Shown here: positions 24,088 through 35,900 of the stretch, in pieces
Numbering within the stretch: position 1 is the first letter of the stretch
Layout: every line of letters starts with the position of its first letter
Source of the DNA: Pipra filicauda
Lineage: Eukaryota; Chordata; Aves; Passeriformes; Pipridae
Length of the DNA stretch: 64,000 bases
NCBI RefSeq assembly: GCF_003945595.2
Contig: NW_024103862.1
Span: 1,164,501-1,228,500, forward strand
Direction of reading: 5' to 3'
Translations under genes and position numbers: made by a program
Notes under the pieces: generated by a model
The model's input: the letters and a program-made list of their open reading frames with translations, nothing else
What the model was told of the DNA's origin: nothing
The model's database searches: none

Positions 24088-24097
24088 CATGATGATG
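24088..24097 (+). repeat. (ATG)n tail of nested LINE
   Basis: Three ATG units (24089-24097) come directly before the right-hand target duplication. LINEs of RTE-like groups commonly end in short microsatellite tails instead of poly(A). Confidence 0.6.
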
Positions 24098-24108
24098 ACT
24101 TGTATTGG
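24098..24108 (+). repeat. Right target site duplication of nested LINE
   Basis: Exact copy of 23625-23635 (ACTTGTATTGG), placed directly after the ATG tail. Confidence 0.75.
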
Positions 24109-24160
24109 AATGTTCAAAACAGGATGCATTAATGAAGCTGTCAGGAAGATCAGAAGGAGC
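24109..24160 (-). mobile_element. Probable right part of the interrupted CR1
   Basis: After the right duplication the plus strand reads TTCAAAACAGGATGCATTAA, which fits the expected CCCAAAACTGGACACAGTA-type antisense CR1 continuation only loosely. Beyond about 24160 nothing recognisable remains. This assignment depends mostly on position. Confidence 0.4.
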
Positions 24161-27100
24161 TGAAGCAGGGAAGCATTCTGAGAACTTTCTACGGTTTTGA
24201 CTAGGCATTTCCCCAGCCTGTTTTGCAGGTTTCAATATGAAATAATAAGCAATTACACACTCAGGATGCAATAAGTTATTTTTTTCTGTCTATCACAGCA
24301 ACCAATGGCATGTACACATATAGGGCATCAGAAATGCAAGATGAAGTATAGTGATTCAGTCTTTCCCACTGTGGCCTGGTTGTGGCCAGGTAGGAACCTG
24401 CATGCAGTGGGTCTCACCAGTTAGCTGATGGGTAAAGCTTATTAACATTCAAGGTGCTCAGTTTGGTTTATCTGACCAGTGAATGCAAATTAACTTCGGT
24501 TTTGTTCCCCTGTCTTCTTTTACTCTTTTCTGCATTGCCTTTCAGTTCTCTATTCCTCTCAACTGGCCAAACCTTTTCTTCACCCTTCTTCTCCCACCTT
24601 CCATCTTGAAACTTGGGAGTTTCTGTGGTAATGCCTGTGGTAATAGTCAGCATCCTCCTACCCCAACATGCAGTTTGAATCTAATCCATTTCAGTGATAG
24701 TATTAGTGGACCTGGGACCACTAGCCATTTTATTTTGACCAATGTCTAGAGTAAGGGAGGTCCATTCTTGATTTGCTGATTGCCAACTCCATAGGAAACA
24801 CAATTATTCATAAAAATAACAAAATATATCACAAATTAGGCGTATGTATCTCTAAGGTAGGTTGCATTTTTAAGACAGGTTCAGTACAAGGATCGACTCA
24901 TTGAGATGAAGGCACCTGAAGTTAGATGTTTACAAGTACAGCACTGACCTAAACTCCCATTACAAAAAATGGAGATATAGTTAAGATTGGGAGCTGCCCA
25001 CATACAGCTGGTCTGCTCAATAACCCTGCAGGCTATTTTTATCTCAAATTGAATCCTATCTGAAGAATTCAAAAATGGCTTTATATGACTTAGAAAATTC
25101 ATTTCCTACTACACAGAGAGGAAATAAGGACCAATGTTAAGTAATTACACTAAGCTTTGTGCCAGCTCAGGGTCTCTCAGTGGGTTGTTCTGAATACCAA
25201 ACCTTGCTGCCTTATGATGCTAAATGCAGCAGATCAGCTCCATTTAAAAATACTTCTCACAGCTCCCACATGCCTTGCATTTTGTCACAAGCCAATTGAG
25301 ACACAGGGATACAAGACCCTCCAGAGCCCTCCAGAACTCCAGATTCCCAAGGGCACATCAGCAAACATAGACCCAACCTGGGATGTCAGTTCCCACCTGG
25401 AGCAGCAAGTAGGTGACCGCTTCCACCAGCGGGTGCCAAGGAGAAGTTGGCCAACAAATGCATACAGAAGAGATCTCCCATGTGAAGGGGTCTGGCTGAT
25501 GCAGTTGGCTGGGGCACAATATCAAGGGAGAAAGAATGGATCCTCTAGTAGTCACTATGCCATCTTTCTTTGTTTTCTTCTTTGTTTGGATCCAGGACAA
25601 TTCAGGTCCAGATGACACCAAGTTCGGAACCAGTGGACTGAAGCAGTTTCCAGTTACACAGAAACCGTTCAAAGTTAATAAAAAAGTCTCTGCAAATGGG
25701 AAGAAATAGATTCATGCATTAAAGCTGCACTAAGAGAGCAAAGAGAAAACAAATAATTCTCTCTGTCTGCCACAAGCTTCTCTTTAACTGAACACTATTG
25801 GAAAAGAAATGCTGTTGGTCCCCAGTGCAATGGTGGAAGGGGTGGGAAGGTTACGTGGGGAGAAGAAGAAATCACTTTGTTTCTATCACGATGCAATAAG
25901 ATATAAATACAATCAAAAGGGGTTAATCTAATCCTTTTGTGAAGCACTGAGTCAGAGAACAAGACAAAAACAAATCTGTGATCTGGAACTTCCTGAGCAC
26001 CCACTCAGGGTGGATTAATGAGGAGTACACGGCTGTGAAATTACGTGCCCTCTGAGTCAGGAAAATGGTCCTAGTGGTGCATGACCTTGAAATGAGGGGA
26101 AGCAAACTTCACCTGATCCACAATTATAAAGACCTAAAAGGAGGGGGACTAAGGAGGAGAGAGAACACATTAAGAGCCAGGAAAATGTTTCTGAATATGA
26201 AACTAACAAAATAGTAAACAAACCCAAGGCTTGAAAGATGAATTAAATGTAGCCTAAAAAAATCCAGAGGCTTTAAAGGATACTGGCATTAGTGTTTGAG
26301 CATTATAAGAAAAGCTTGTCCTCTTTATTTACATGAAGTGGATATTTTGTTGCTGTTGTTATGGACTTAGTGATGTTTGTCTGCCTTCAATTTTCTCTTT
26401 GCAATGAAAAATTGTTGTGAGATGATTTCTAGTCTTAGCTGCTTTACATGACAGTATTATCAAGGATTCATCAAGAGGCCATCTGTCGAATTTATGAAAA
26501 AAAATGCAAAAACAAAACAGATGAAAAGGAAAGAGCAAGACAGAGACTGGTCCAGGGGACGATAGATGTGGTAGCATGTGCCTCGGTGTGAAAATTACAG
26601 CATTTAAATACTGTAGAATAAATTACTGTGCCGAAAAATTAGTGATGCTCTCCCACTTCAGATTCTCCCCTTATGAGAACATAATGAAATAGATCACAGA
26701 CCAAATCATTTTTTCCTGTGGCTATTATTATATTCTAATGAAAAATTAAAATGGGGTAAAGACATAAAACCTGTAAGGGAATCAAATAAGCTAAGCTACT
26801 GAGTCATTTCTTACGTACCTCCAAAATGTACAGCTGATGTGGAAAAAATAAATTCATAGCTTTTTATGTATGTAATAAACTGATCTCCCCCTGTTTTTCA
26901 TAGCTTCTTGCATCTTTATAGCTGGTATGTGTAGACTCAAATACATGCCTGTAACATAGAAAGGATAATGGAAGGGGGGAAAAAATTGATCTGTCTTCAT
27001 TACAAGCTGGTTGAATTGCATATCAAAGTAAGTAGAATATAAACATCTATTCCCAAACAATGTATATTGTATATAAAATTCGCTGAATATCTACTGCTTT

Positions 27101-30100
27101 CTAATTAGGGTGACACCTATGTTTACATATTGTGCATGAGGAATAAATTTCAGTCAAGCAGGTACTTATTGAAATCAAGCCATTTGGATTTAATCAGAAT
27201 CTAAGAGTTTAAGTCCAGTTTTTACTGTATTTTTTTGAAAGTTCATGTCTTTCCTAGCCTCTCCTTTCATTTGGCCTCCTTAAAGAATGTACTTGAACTT
27301 CTGTGAAAGCTAACAGGGAAAATATCCCACTGTTTGTTGCACAAATTCAAAGATTTCTAACAGTCTTTCCTTAAATGCAGTTTGCCTTTGTGTTTTATTG
27401 ATTATGTTTGAAGTTATGAAAAGCTAGCCACCAGGCTATTCCCATGAAAATGCAAAAAATCAGAATATGACATACCATATATTTTTAAACATCATTATAT
27501 TATTTAATAAAAAATTTTAGTTCTTCGTGTCCTCACAGGGAGAAAAACTAAGAGAAAAAAGGTTGATATTGCTTTTATACCACACTTAGAAAGACATTCA
27601 CAACAGTTGACTCTGACTTTCCTACCAAAACTTCCCACAAAAGTAAATGGCCTACCAATGATGACAATCCAATTATGACTTCCTGAACCTGAGAGAAAGA
27701 ACAGGTGAAATAGCTCCCAGGATTCATTAAAGACTTTCCCAGACTAATCTAGTTTATATGGCAGAAGCACAACTCTGCACTAATTTCCATGAGTTACAAT
27801 TTTTAACTAATAACTAAAGAAAGGCTACATCTGGCAGTCCATCAAACAGTCCTCAAATACACTGTCCTTCAGTTTCGATGACAAGCATGGAGAAGGCAAC
27901 ATCCCAAAATCTTCAGCTGACTTGAAAAAAACCCACCAAAATAATCGTTAATTTTAACTTAATTGAATTGCGAAGATCCTCTTGATGCATCAGTAATTAA
28001 ACGACAGCAAACATCATAAAAGCAAACTGTGCATATATCTTAATGGCAGAGAGCAAAGCAAAACTACTTACAAGGACTAAACTCTGTGTCCTTCCAAAAC
28101 TGTAATAAGGTTTATGGCTAAAGACTATCATATCTTTCACTGTAGTCTAGGGAAACCTACATTAGGGAGGGTCTACAAGTTTAGCCCTGAAAATATGTGC
28201 TTACTTATTTAACTTTACTCATGAGGGTAAGCTCACAAATTTCTGTTGTACTTGACCCAACTGTAAGGGCAAGCATATACAAATCCCTCTGAAAGATGGA
28301 CCATAAAATTTACATTCTGGAAACTTTTTTTAATACAATTATGCAAATATTACCATCACGTTATTATGCTTTAAGAATCAATTCTTTAATTATATAAGTG
28401 TCAATATTCACTTGACAACTGACAAGAAAAAGAAGAAGTAGTTATGCTTGGGGGGAGAGGGTTAATTAAGTTTTGAATCTACTCAAATACCTAAATATTA
28501 AATGAAGTCATGATAATGATTCTCAGACAAAAATACTGTCTCCAGGACTTAACTTCTGATTTAACATAAGATTGGTATGTGAATACAAGGCTTGGTACCC
28601 TTTTTAAAGAAGGAGCAGTCATTTAAGTACGGTGAACCCATAGCTTCTCAATGATCAGTAATGTTGCTTGTGAAAATGGACAGAATAAACACATAGAATT
28701 GAGGTATACTCTATCAAGTATACTCTATTGTATTGTGCCACAGTAAATGGGAAACAAAAAAAACTTGTTGACTGTGGTTTTTGATCCTCACTTTACTGCA
28801 CTCTAGGAACAGTTCAGAAGCAAAAAATGGCATCAACAAACCAGTAATGTTCTTTGTGACTGGTTTTTAAGAATCCAGTTGCCTCATTTAGAGCTGGCCA
28901 TTTCTTCTTCTCTTCCTTTTCCCAAATGCCAGGAAAAAGAAATAAAGCCTTTGCCTGACTCTATGGAAGGACCAGCTCATGCTGAAACAGCGCAAGACTC
29001 CTCTGAGTTTCAAGGGAGTGAGATTTTTCCTACCAGTGAAGAGCCCTGCGGATGTCCAGCCCAATTTCCACTATTGATGGGCCACTTAAGTGCTTCACCC
29101 ATGCCAAAGCATTTTCTCTGTCCTGTGTAACAAAACCCAACAATCACAAACAATAACAATCAGCAACAACAAAAATTGTCAGACAAGCACCGGAGGTCCG
29201 GTTTCATCAGGAGCAGTGAATTCCTGATAACCCCAATTAATCTATTGGGCTCAGAAGCAGTTGTTTTGCTGGCGGCAGATTTGCCACATGAACTGGTTCT
29301 TTTTGAGCCTATGGGCCCATCTTTGGAAAATCAAGAGCCCTTGCGCCACTCTTCACCTGTACCAAATTGCTGGGGCCATGAGAGGAGAATTATGCTGGGA
29401 CAGGGCTGTGTGGGAGAAAACACATTCCATTAAATTGGTTACTGAAGTGTGTAACACTGCCATGCACAGGAGTCAATTACCCTCATAGTCCAGCTCTGCC
29501 CCACTCCCTATAACCATGTGACTGAAGATCCATTGTATAATAATATCCTGCAATAAGGTGTCAAGAAAGGACATCAGAGGTCTCTGAAGCTATGAGCATT
29601 AACTGGCTGCAATACATTTCTAGGTCCATTTTATTGGGATAATCCTTGAACTATTCAAATATATGAACTCCCATATGACAGGGTATCTCTCCATCTGCAC
29701 AAGCTTGGGTACTGACAAACAGGCTGGAAATATATGGGAAGCTACATTATTTTAAATAACTCTTCCATAAAATAAGTAGTAAGTACACAGCTCAGCATTT
29801 CAAGAGCTGTAAAATAAACCATCATCAAAAAGCTTATTTTATGAACCCATAAATCTCCTGAAAATAAATGTGTTTTTTTTCATCTTACTGTGTTTTAATA
29901 AAAAATTCCTTTTTTTACTCACTCAATTACAATATCACTATCAGTTCAAATTACAGGTCAAAGATATGGGGCTTAATGTATGTACAGCCAGTTCTCTTCT
30001 CCTAATAACCTGTCATTCCCAGGATTTGAATGTCAGAACAGAGCCTGCCGTGGTAATGCTACTCAGCAGCACAGTGATGAAAACTTTGGACAAATCATGA

Positions 30101-31049
30101 AGAACGTTCCAGATCCAAATCATCAGAAGGTTACTGGGGAGAGCCTTTCATCGCGCTCTGACCCCTTGATCTGACAAGTGACACCTACAAAATGAACAGC
30201 TCTCCAGCTTAAATTGTTTAACTGTAGCCTGATCAGTTTTATTATCTTGCTAATCCGGATATCAGCCATTTCATCAGAATGGAAGATATGCATATCATGA
30301 ATTATTTTGACACCAAGACCTTTTAATTTTTGCCAGCAATATTTCACTACACCAATCAGGGCCTGCAGTCAGTGATGCTGCTCGCCTCCTGGGATGTCAG
30401 AGGACAGTGCACTCCTGACAGCACCAAATCATCTGGGAGCTGTAACGAGCTATTGCTGCAATTATTATTATCTCTTGTAGTCATGCATTTCATTACAGTG
30501 CAGGCAGACAGAGGTTTCGGTTTCGAGCCAGTCTTATTTAGGAATCTCTGCCATTTTATGGGCTGTAGGGCTCTGTAGTGTAATTTCTTTTCTCCTCAAT
30601 AGACAAGGATAGGTGAATTTCTAATAAAAACAAAACACTACCGAGGTACTGTAGAAAGAGGGAGCACAATACAGTACATTAACCAGCAGTGAAACAGCTT
30701 AAATGGCCCACTTGTAGTTTGTGAAAGCAGTGGTTAATCAGCAATATGGTTTGCTGCAGAGAGAAATAAAGAACAGTTTATCTTTAAATACATATATATT
30801 ATCCTTTTTCCAAACTACCCACTGCTAAACTTTTTTGTAGACTAGCACAAAATGCTGAAGGGACAGATCTATGGCTTTTAATGATTTTTTTTTTATGTCA
30901 CCTGATAGAAAAGAAACTAAAATAGTTAAGAAAAGATGAAGAAAGTATCTGTTTTGTTTGTTTAAGCATCTTAGAGGCTGTTATTGCAAAGCACGGATAT
31001 GCAAACAAACATGCTGGAGAGAAAGGGGAGAGGAGTACTCTCAACTAAA
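24161..31049. other. Unique AT-rich DNA, no gene supported
   Basis: Short frames of up to 152 codons (25157-25615, +) without known motifs. Some G-rich runs lie at 25830-25862 and a CAA-rich low-complexity piece near 29128-29178. From 30330 to 30580 the sequence is balanced in composition with ATTA cores, resembling a conserved noncoding element. No RNA gene or mobile element was recognised. Confidence 0.5.
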
Positions 31050-31091
31050 GATTGATAAACATTGATAAAAATTATAAAAATTATAAAAATT
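31050..31091 (+). repeat. Short tandem repeat, 9-10-bp AT-rich units
   Basis: Two ATTGATAAA units are followed by three to four (A)TTATAAAAA units, ending shortly before the 5' edge of the next CR1. Probably replication slippage at an AT-rich target. Confidence 0.85.
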
Positions 31092-31112
31092 ATAAAAATT
31101 CAGATATTCACA

Positions 31113-31530
31113 GGTAGAACACACCATGTCTCATGAGGAACGGGTGAGGGAGCTGGGTTTTTTTAGTCTAGAGAAGAGGAGGTTCTGGGGGGACCTCATC
31201 TCTCCCTACAACCACCTGAAAGGAGGTTGTAGTGAGGTGCGGTCCGGTCTCTTCTGCCATGCCTGCAGTTGAGAGGACTGTAGGAAATGGCCTTAAGTCA
31301 AGATGGGGGAGATTCAGATCAGATATTAGAAAAAAACTCTCACTGTTATGGTGATCAGACATTGGTTGCCCAGGGAGGTGGTGGAGTCACCATCCCAGAG
31401 GTGTTCAAGAGGAGTCTGGATCTGACGCTGGATGATCTGTTTTAGTGGTTTAGGGTTACAGTGGTAGTGCTGGGTGGATGGTTGGACTTGATTTTGAAGG
31501 TGTCTTCCACCTTTGATGATTCTATGACCA
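31113..31530 (+). mobile_element. CR1 LINE 3' fragment, about 0.42 kb
   Basis: Sense CR1 from CTCATGAGGAACGGGTGAGG (31121-31140) through GAGAAGAGGAGGTTCTGGGG and AGGAGGTTGTAGTGAGGTG to the terminus GATGATTCTATGAC near 31529. It holds only the last part of ORF2 and the 3' UTR. The subfamily differs from those at 22.3 and 52.2 kb by its 3' end. Non-coding, with stops in all useful frames. Confidence 0.93.
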
Positions 31531-32821
31531 CAAGCCCTTCCCAGAGACAGCACCAACAATCACCATTTTAGCTTTTTCCTACACCTAAGGTTAAACGGTG
31601 GCCCAAAAGAGGTTGTCCTGCCAGCCGTGTGTTGAATGTCCTTTGGAGGGTATTGCCAGCTTTCACAAGCATCATAAACTAAAAGAAGATAACAAAATGT
31701 GCATCATTAAAGATGTACATTCATGAAAAGGCAGTGGTCTGCAAAACGCCCAACATTCCCTCCCCCTGTCCTCCCTCCATCTCTCCTTGACTTTCACTTT
31801 TACTATGACCAGTGTCCATGTGTTTACACATACATCATACCACATTTCCATCCTTTGCTTTCCTTTGCTACACTTAATTGATTTCAAGACTCTCTTTCTC
31901 TTCAAGACTTCCTTTCTCCCTTGGTTTCTTTCCTCCTTTTCAAAGCTGCTCCTTTTTTTTCTCAATATTTAAGGACAAGTGACTCAATATTGTAATAGGA
32001 AAAGAAGCACCAGCAAAATCAGGTATAGAATTTGGCATTTTCAATTCTCCCACGCTTTTTAGTAATTCTGTGTAATACAATGAGTAAAAAAAAAAAACAG
32101 GACAGTTTCTACTAAGTGTGGGGGGCAAAGCCAAGCTCCTGACTATCTGTGTACACATAATAAAACACTGGAAAGTCAACCACATATTTGGAGAATCTAA
32201 AACTACAGTACTATTGATACAGAAACAAATTGATACTATATTAAACAAAAATAATTTGAATAGACAAATTTAAATGTAAATAATGAAAGAACCACTTCAC
32301 ATCCCCTTCCTCTGTGAAAACTACGATGTCTTCTTCTATGCTGAGGTCTTTAATTATGCACTTTCTGTATTCAGCAATCTCCTCCACATGTATAGTTTTT
32401 TTGACAGCAAGAGAGACGAAGTTCTGAATATTAAACTTAAAGTAACATATTCTGCCTCATCACTTGTGTAAAGACAGCTGATATTGCCTAAGAGTTTGGC
32501 ACCAGGGGCCAGGCACCATATTTTCAGCCACCCACACACAAACCCTTTCAATACAATCACTAGCAACTTGACTGTGAAATTTCCAGACATTGATGGCTAG
32601 CAAAGACTAATAGCAATGCTCCTGTGATGGACTCCCGTCATGAAAAAGCAGTTCTTCAGCTTTTTGATCCCATCTGTGTGATGCAAAGAGAGCAGGAGAG
32701 ACTTTGCCTCAGCAAAGATAGGATAGTGTGTCCAAAAAGGAGCAGAGCAGCACACCAGGGTCTGTAGTGTTGTGTTTATTTACAGATGCCATGCAGTTTT
32801 ACATAACTCCCTTGTTAGTTA
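31531..32821. other. Unique DNA, no gene seen
   Basis: A pyrimidine-rich stretch lies at 31760-31960. Frames of up to 102 codons on both strands reflect that bias and have no known domains. Confidence 0.55.
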
Positions 32822-32902
32822 AGGGCTGCTGATCCTACAGACTCTTATACATGTGAGCAGTTCCATCAAAGTCACTGGGACGTGCATGAATTAGGATTCC
32901 TC
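32822..32902. repeat. Ancient palindromic repeat relic
   Basis: CTGCTGATCCTACAGACTC and AATTAGGATTCCTCC form the outer arms. CATGTGAGCAGTTCCAT and ACTGGGACGTGCATG form the inner arms around a short centre. This layout (GATCCTGCAAAC...CATGTGAGTAGTCCCATTGAAGTCAATGGGA in palindrome) is one I recall from turtle, crocodile and bird genomes, probably a DNA-transposon MITE. The copy is heavily diverged. Confidence 0.45.
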
Positions 32903-35900
32903 CTTCAAGTAAGGCTTAGCAGGATCAAGGCTCGTCCTCACGGCTGTTGAAATATTTGTGATTGACTTCGAGAAGCTAAATCCACTGAGCACTAAACAAA
33001 CTGGAAGATACTTTCTGGTGTCTCATGAACCTCTGAGGGACTGACTGCCAATCAGTGGCCATAGTTTGCAACTATGGAGCAAGAGAGCTGGATCACATCC
33101 CCAGGATTGTTAATGTTGGTTAGCACAGAAGAGCATCAGCTCAAGGCACTGACATGGACAGCAACGGTTGCATTATTTGCCTGGGGATCGTGATACCCCC
33201 TGCTCTGAAAGGGCTGGCCCGTGGGTGTCTTAGGCTAAAGTGTCCAAGTCACCCCTGGGTGACCTGCTTAAAATGGTAAGCATCGTGCCCCTCCTCCTCT
33301 CTTCAATAACAAGACTTCAGAAAACAGTTTATTAAAGTCCCTGCACTTCGCAGGTCCTTTAACATTGACTGTGGCTATTGCAAGGGACAAGCAAGAAAGT
33401 TCAGCCAGATGGATCTAAAAGTATCCCCAAACCAGGCTGGAATTTCCTGGAAGTTCTCAGCTTTTTCTGAACTCCTGTGGAAGCCTCCTTTGCTACCTGC
33501 TCCACAAGCTCTCTGGGGCCAACAAAGACAACAAGAGCCCAAGGGACACCACTCTGGAGTGATTGTGCTGAGTATCACAGGATGTGGCTGGTGTATGGGA
33601 TGGGTCCTGCTGTACCTCAAACACAAATTCTGTGTTTTGCTGCATCACAAGTAAGGACGAGGGAGCAACTAGACCAAAGCCAGGAGTGTGCTGGTTGTGT
33701 CAGGCAGCTCCTGTTTGAGGAAGGAACAAAATTTCCTTCAAATTGCTGTAACATTTTAGTGTAAAAGAAACAAACTAACCAACCAAATAGGAATTATTAA
33801 TTAATTAGAAAAGATTAAAAGGAAAGACAGACAACAAGACTCTCCCACTATCACTTTACAACCTGCCATACCTTCCGTGTCCCTTATTTTATAATCGTTT
33901 TTATTCCCTCTGGGAAAAACGTTTTCCTAAATGTCTGTGAAATCCCTTTATAAAGACAGCTAAAAATTACTATCACCTCCTTATTATCAATTAATCTACA
34001 TAGACTTGATAAAAGACCCTTACTTTTACCTCTTGAAAAGTTGTAATTCTTGCATGTGTGTCAGCAGGAAATTAAAAATGCAATGCAGTAAAAAAAAAAC
34101 ACTGCTGTTCTTCAGGTCAGTGAGAAGTTCTTCAAACACATTCATGCAAACATACAGGGGTACAGATTTCATATAGTGTCTTCTTTGACATTAAATTCCA
34201 CATTATTGTGATTTAAAAATGCCTAAGCCAATATGCAATGATAATGTCAATGCAGCAATATGCAAATATAATGTCCAAACCACCTGTATTTCTAGCATCC
34301 TTTGCTGTGTAAGTGGTGTTTTTGTTTTACAAAACACAAGAGTACCTGTCTATGAGGAAGTTACACAACAGATTAACTAGTTAATTAGATCCCTGTAACA
34401 TTTCCAGACAATCAGTTCCAAAATTCTCAGAATCATCTTGGGTCAAATTCTGCAACATCCACTAAAGTGAAACAATGTTGTTAATTGATCTGACTCAGAT
34501 CAGATTCCTCACATTTTCCAGGGATTTTGGCATGTTGGTATGTTGTTTAAATCTTGTGGTGGTTATTATTTCTTGTTTACTACATATTATGTTGCCTTAG
34601 GTACACCTTAGCTTGTTTATTTACCTTTAGAGCCAAGTCCTTTGTATTTCTGTCTGAAGAGTTGTTCTACTTTATAACATCAGAATTATAGTTATCTTTA
34701 ATGGCCACACAACAGATTTGCACTAAAATAAACACAGAGTACTTCATTAACATTAGCATGTGCACAGACTTAGCCTTTTCTTTTTTAAGAAATCAAGAAT
34801 GACAGATTCTTTACAATACTTCTTAAAACAGAACTTGACTTCCATCTGAATCCTGATGATGAGCTGCAGCGTAACATTGCAACCACCAAATACAGTGCAT
34901 CAGCATTTACCTTCTCAGCTGATAGGTGCATTTAGTCATCTAGGTGATCCAACAATAATTAAGTGGAAAAACTGGAGGGATTTGTGAAAATCTGGCTCTC
35001 AGCAACCTGTCAAAAGCTATATCCTTAAATTCAAGGTAAAAATTCAATACTTCATAGCTCTTGTGATTGAGCTTAAGCCATCAATTTGTTCCTTGTTGTA
35101 ACTCAAGTAAAATTTTTTCTTTCCCCCTTTGACCTTCCATAATGTATTGTATCTTTTATTCTTGCCATGCTAAAAGGTTAAGGATGCAGAATGTATAGCA
35201 GTAAGAGCACTTTTTACTTGTACACTGGTAACCTTAAGTAGGGAATGTAGCACAATCTGCCTAAATTTCAACTGCTTCTACTTTTGGTGACTTTAATATG
35301 GAGACTATTAAATATCCTGCATTTGTACCATACCATGCCTTAAAAATAATTAGAAAAAAACTACAGAAAGATTTCGTAGCTCATGTCTCACACAGACATG
35401 AGCACTCATTTTAAAAGCAGAAATCTGCAATTCCAGAATGACCTGATAAATGTTGACCAAAGTTCCCAAATACAGTGTCTGGCAGCAGGCTCCCAAGCCC
35501 ACGTTAAAGCTTCCATCCAAAAAACGGGGTTAAGCCCTGTGTGGAGGAGCCTTACAGCATTTCAGTGGCACCTGCTGTTATCAAAGAGAAGGAGTCAACG
35601 ATTGCCAAAAACGAGTCTTGTTGGATCTGTATTGTGCCAAGGTATGGGCTGGAAATGAAACATTTCTGCTGGCTGTGCCAGGAAGGAGATCACTCTCAGC
35701 ATCCAGGGAAGAACTGCAGATTTTGGGGAGTTATTAAACCCCAAAATCTAGGTGCTCTGGAGTAAAGTTCTGAGCAGAAATCTTTAGGGACATAATATTG
35801 GACATTTAAAGTAAAACTCAGAAATAATTAAGTGACCAAATTCACATTTGGTTTGACTTAAAACCACTGAGTGCCTGTATGTCCCATTAATGTCAAAAAC

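Larger units (their letters stand above)
23636..24097 (+). mobile_element. Non-CR1 LINE 3' end with 5' inversion, nested in CR1
   Basis: About 460 bp lie between two identical 11-bp direct repeats. The left 86 bp encode LINE reverse transcriptase residues on the minus strand. The right part encodes the protein's C-terminus on the plus strand and ends in a short (ATG)3 tail. In the protein the left piece belongs well upstream of the right piece, so the middle is missing. Order and orientation fit twin priming, in which a second primer copies an upstream part of the RNA in inverse orientation. The sequence resembles LINEs with a C-terminal RIGLISHQRAC zinc finger, seen in fish and invertebrates. 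I cannot assign the clade with certainty; RTE-like is my guess. Confidence 0.75.

Noticed and set aside
35541..35765. Cys/His-rich frame (CWIC...FCWLCQEGDHSQHPGKNC) resembling a B-box or zinc finger
   Set aside because: Spacing does not fit a B-box or C2H2 finger, the frame is short, and no flanking exon or homologous domain can be seen.
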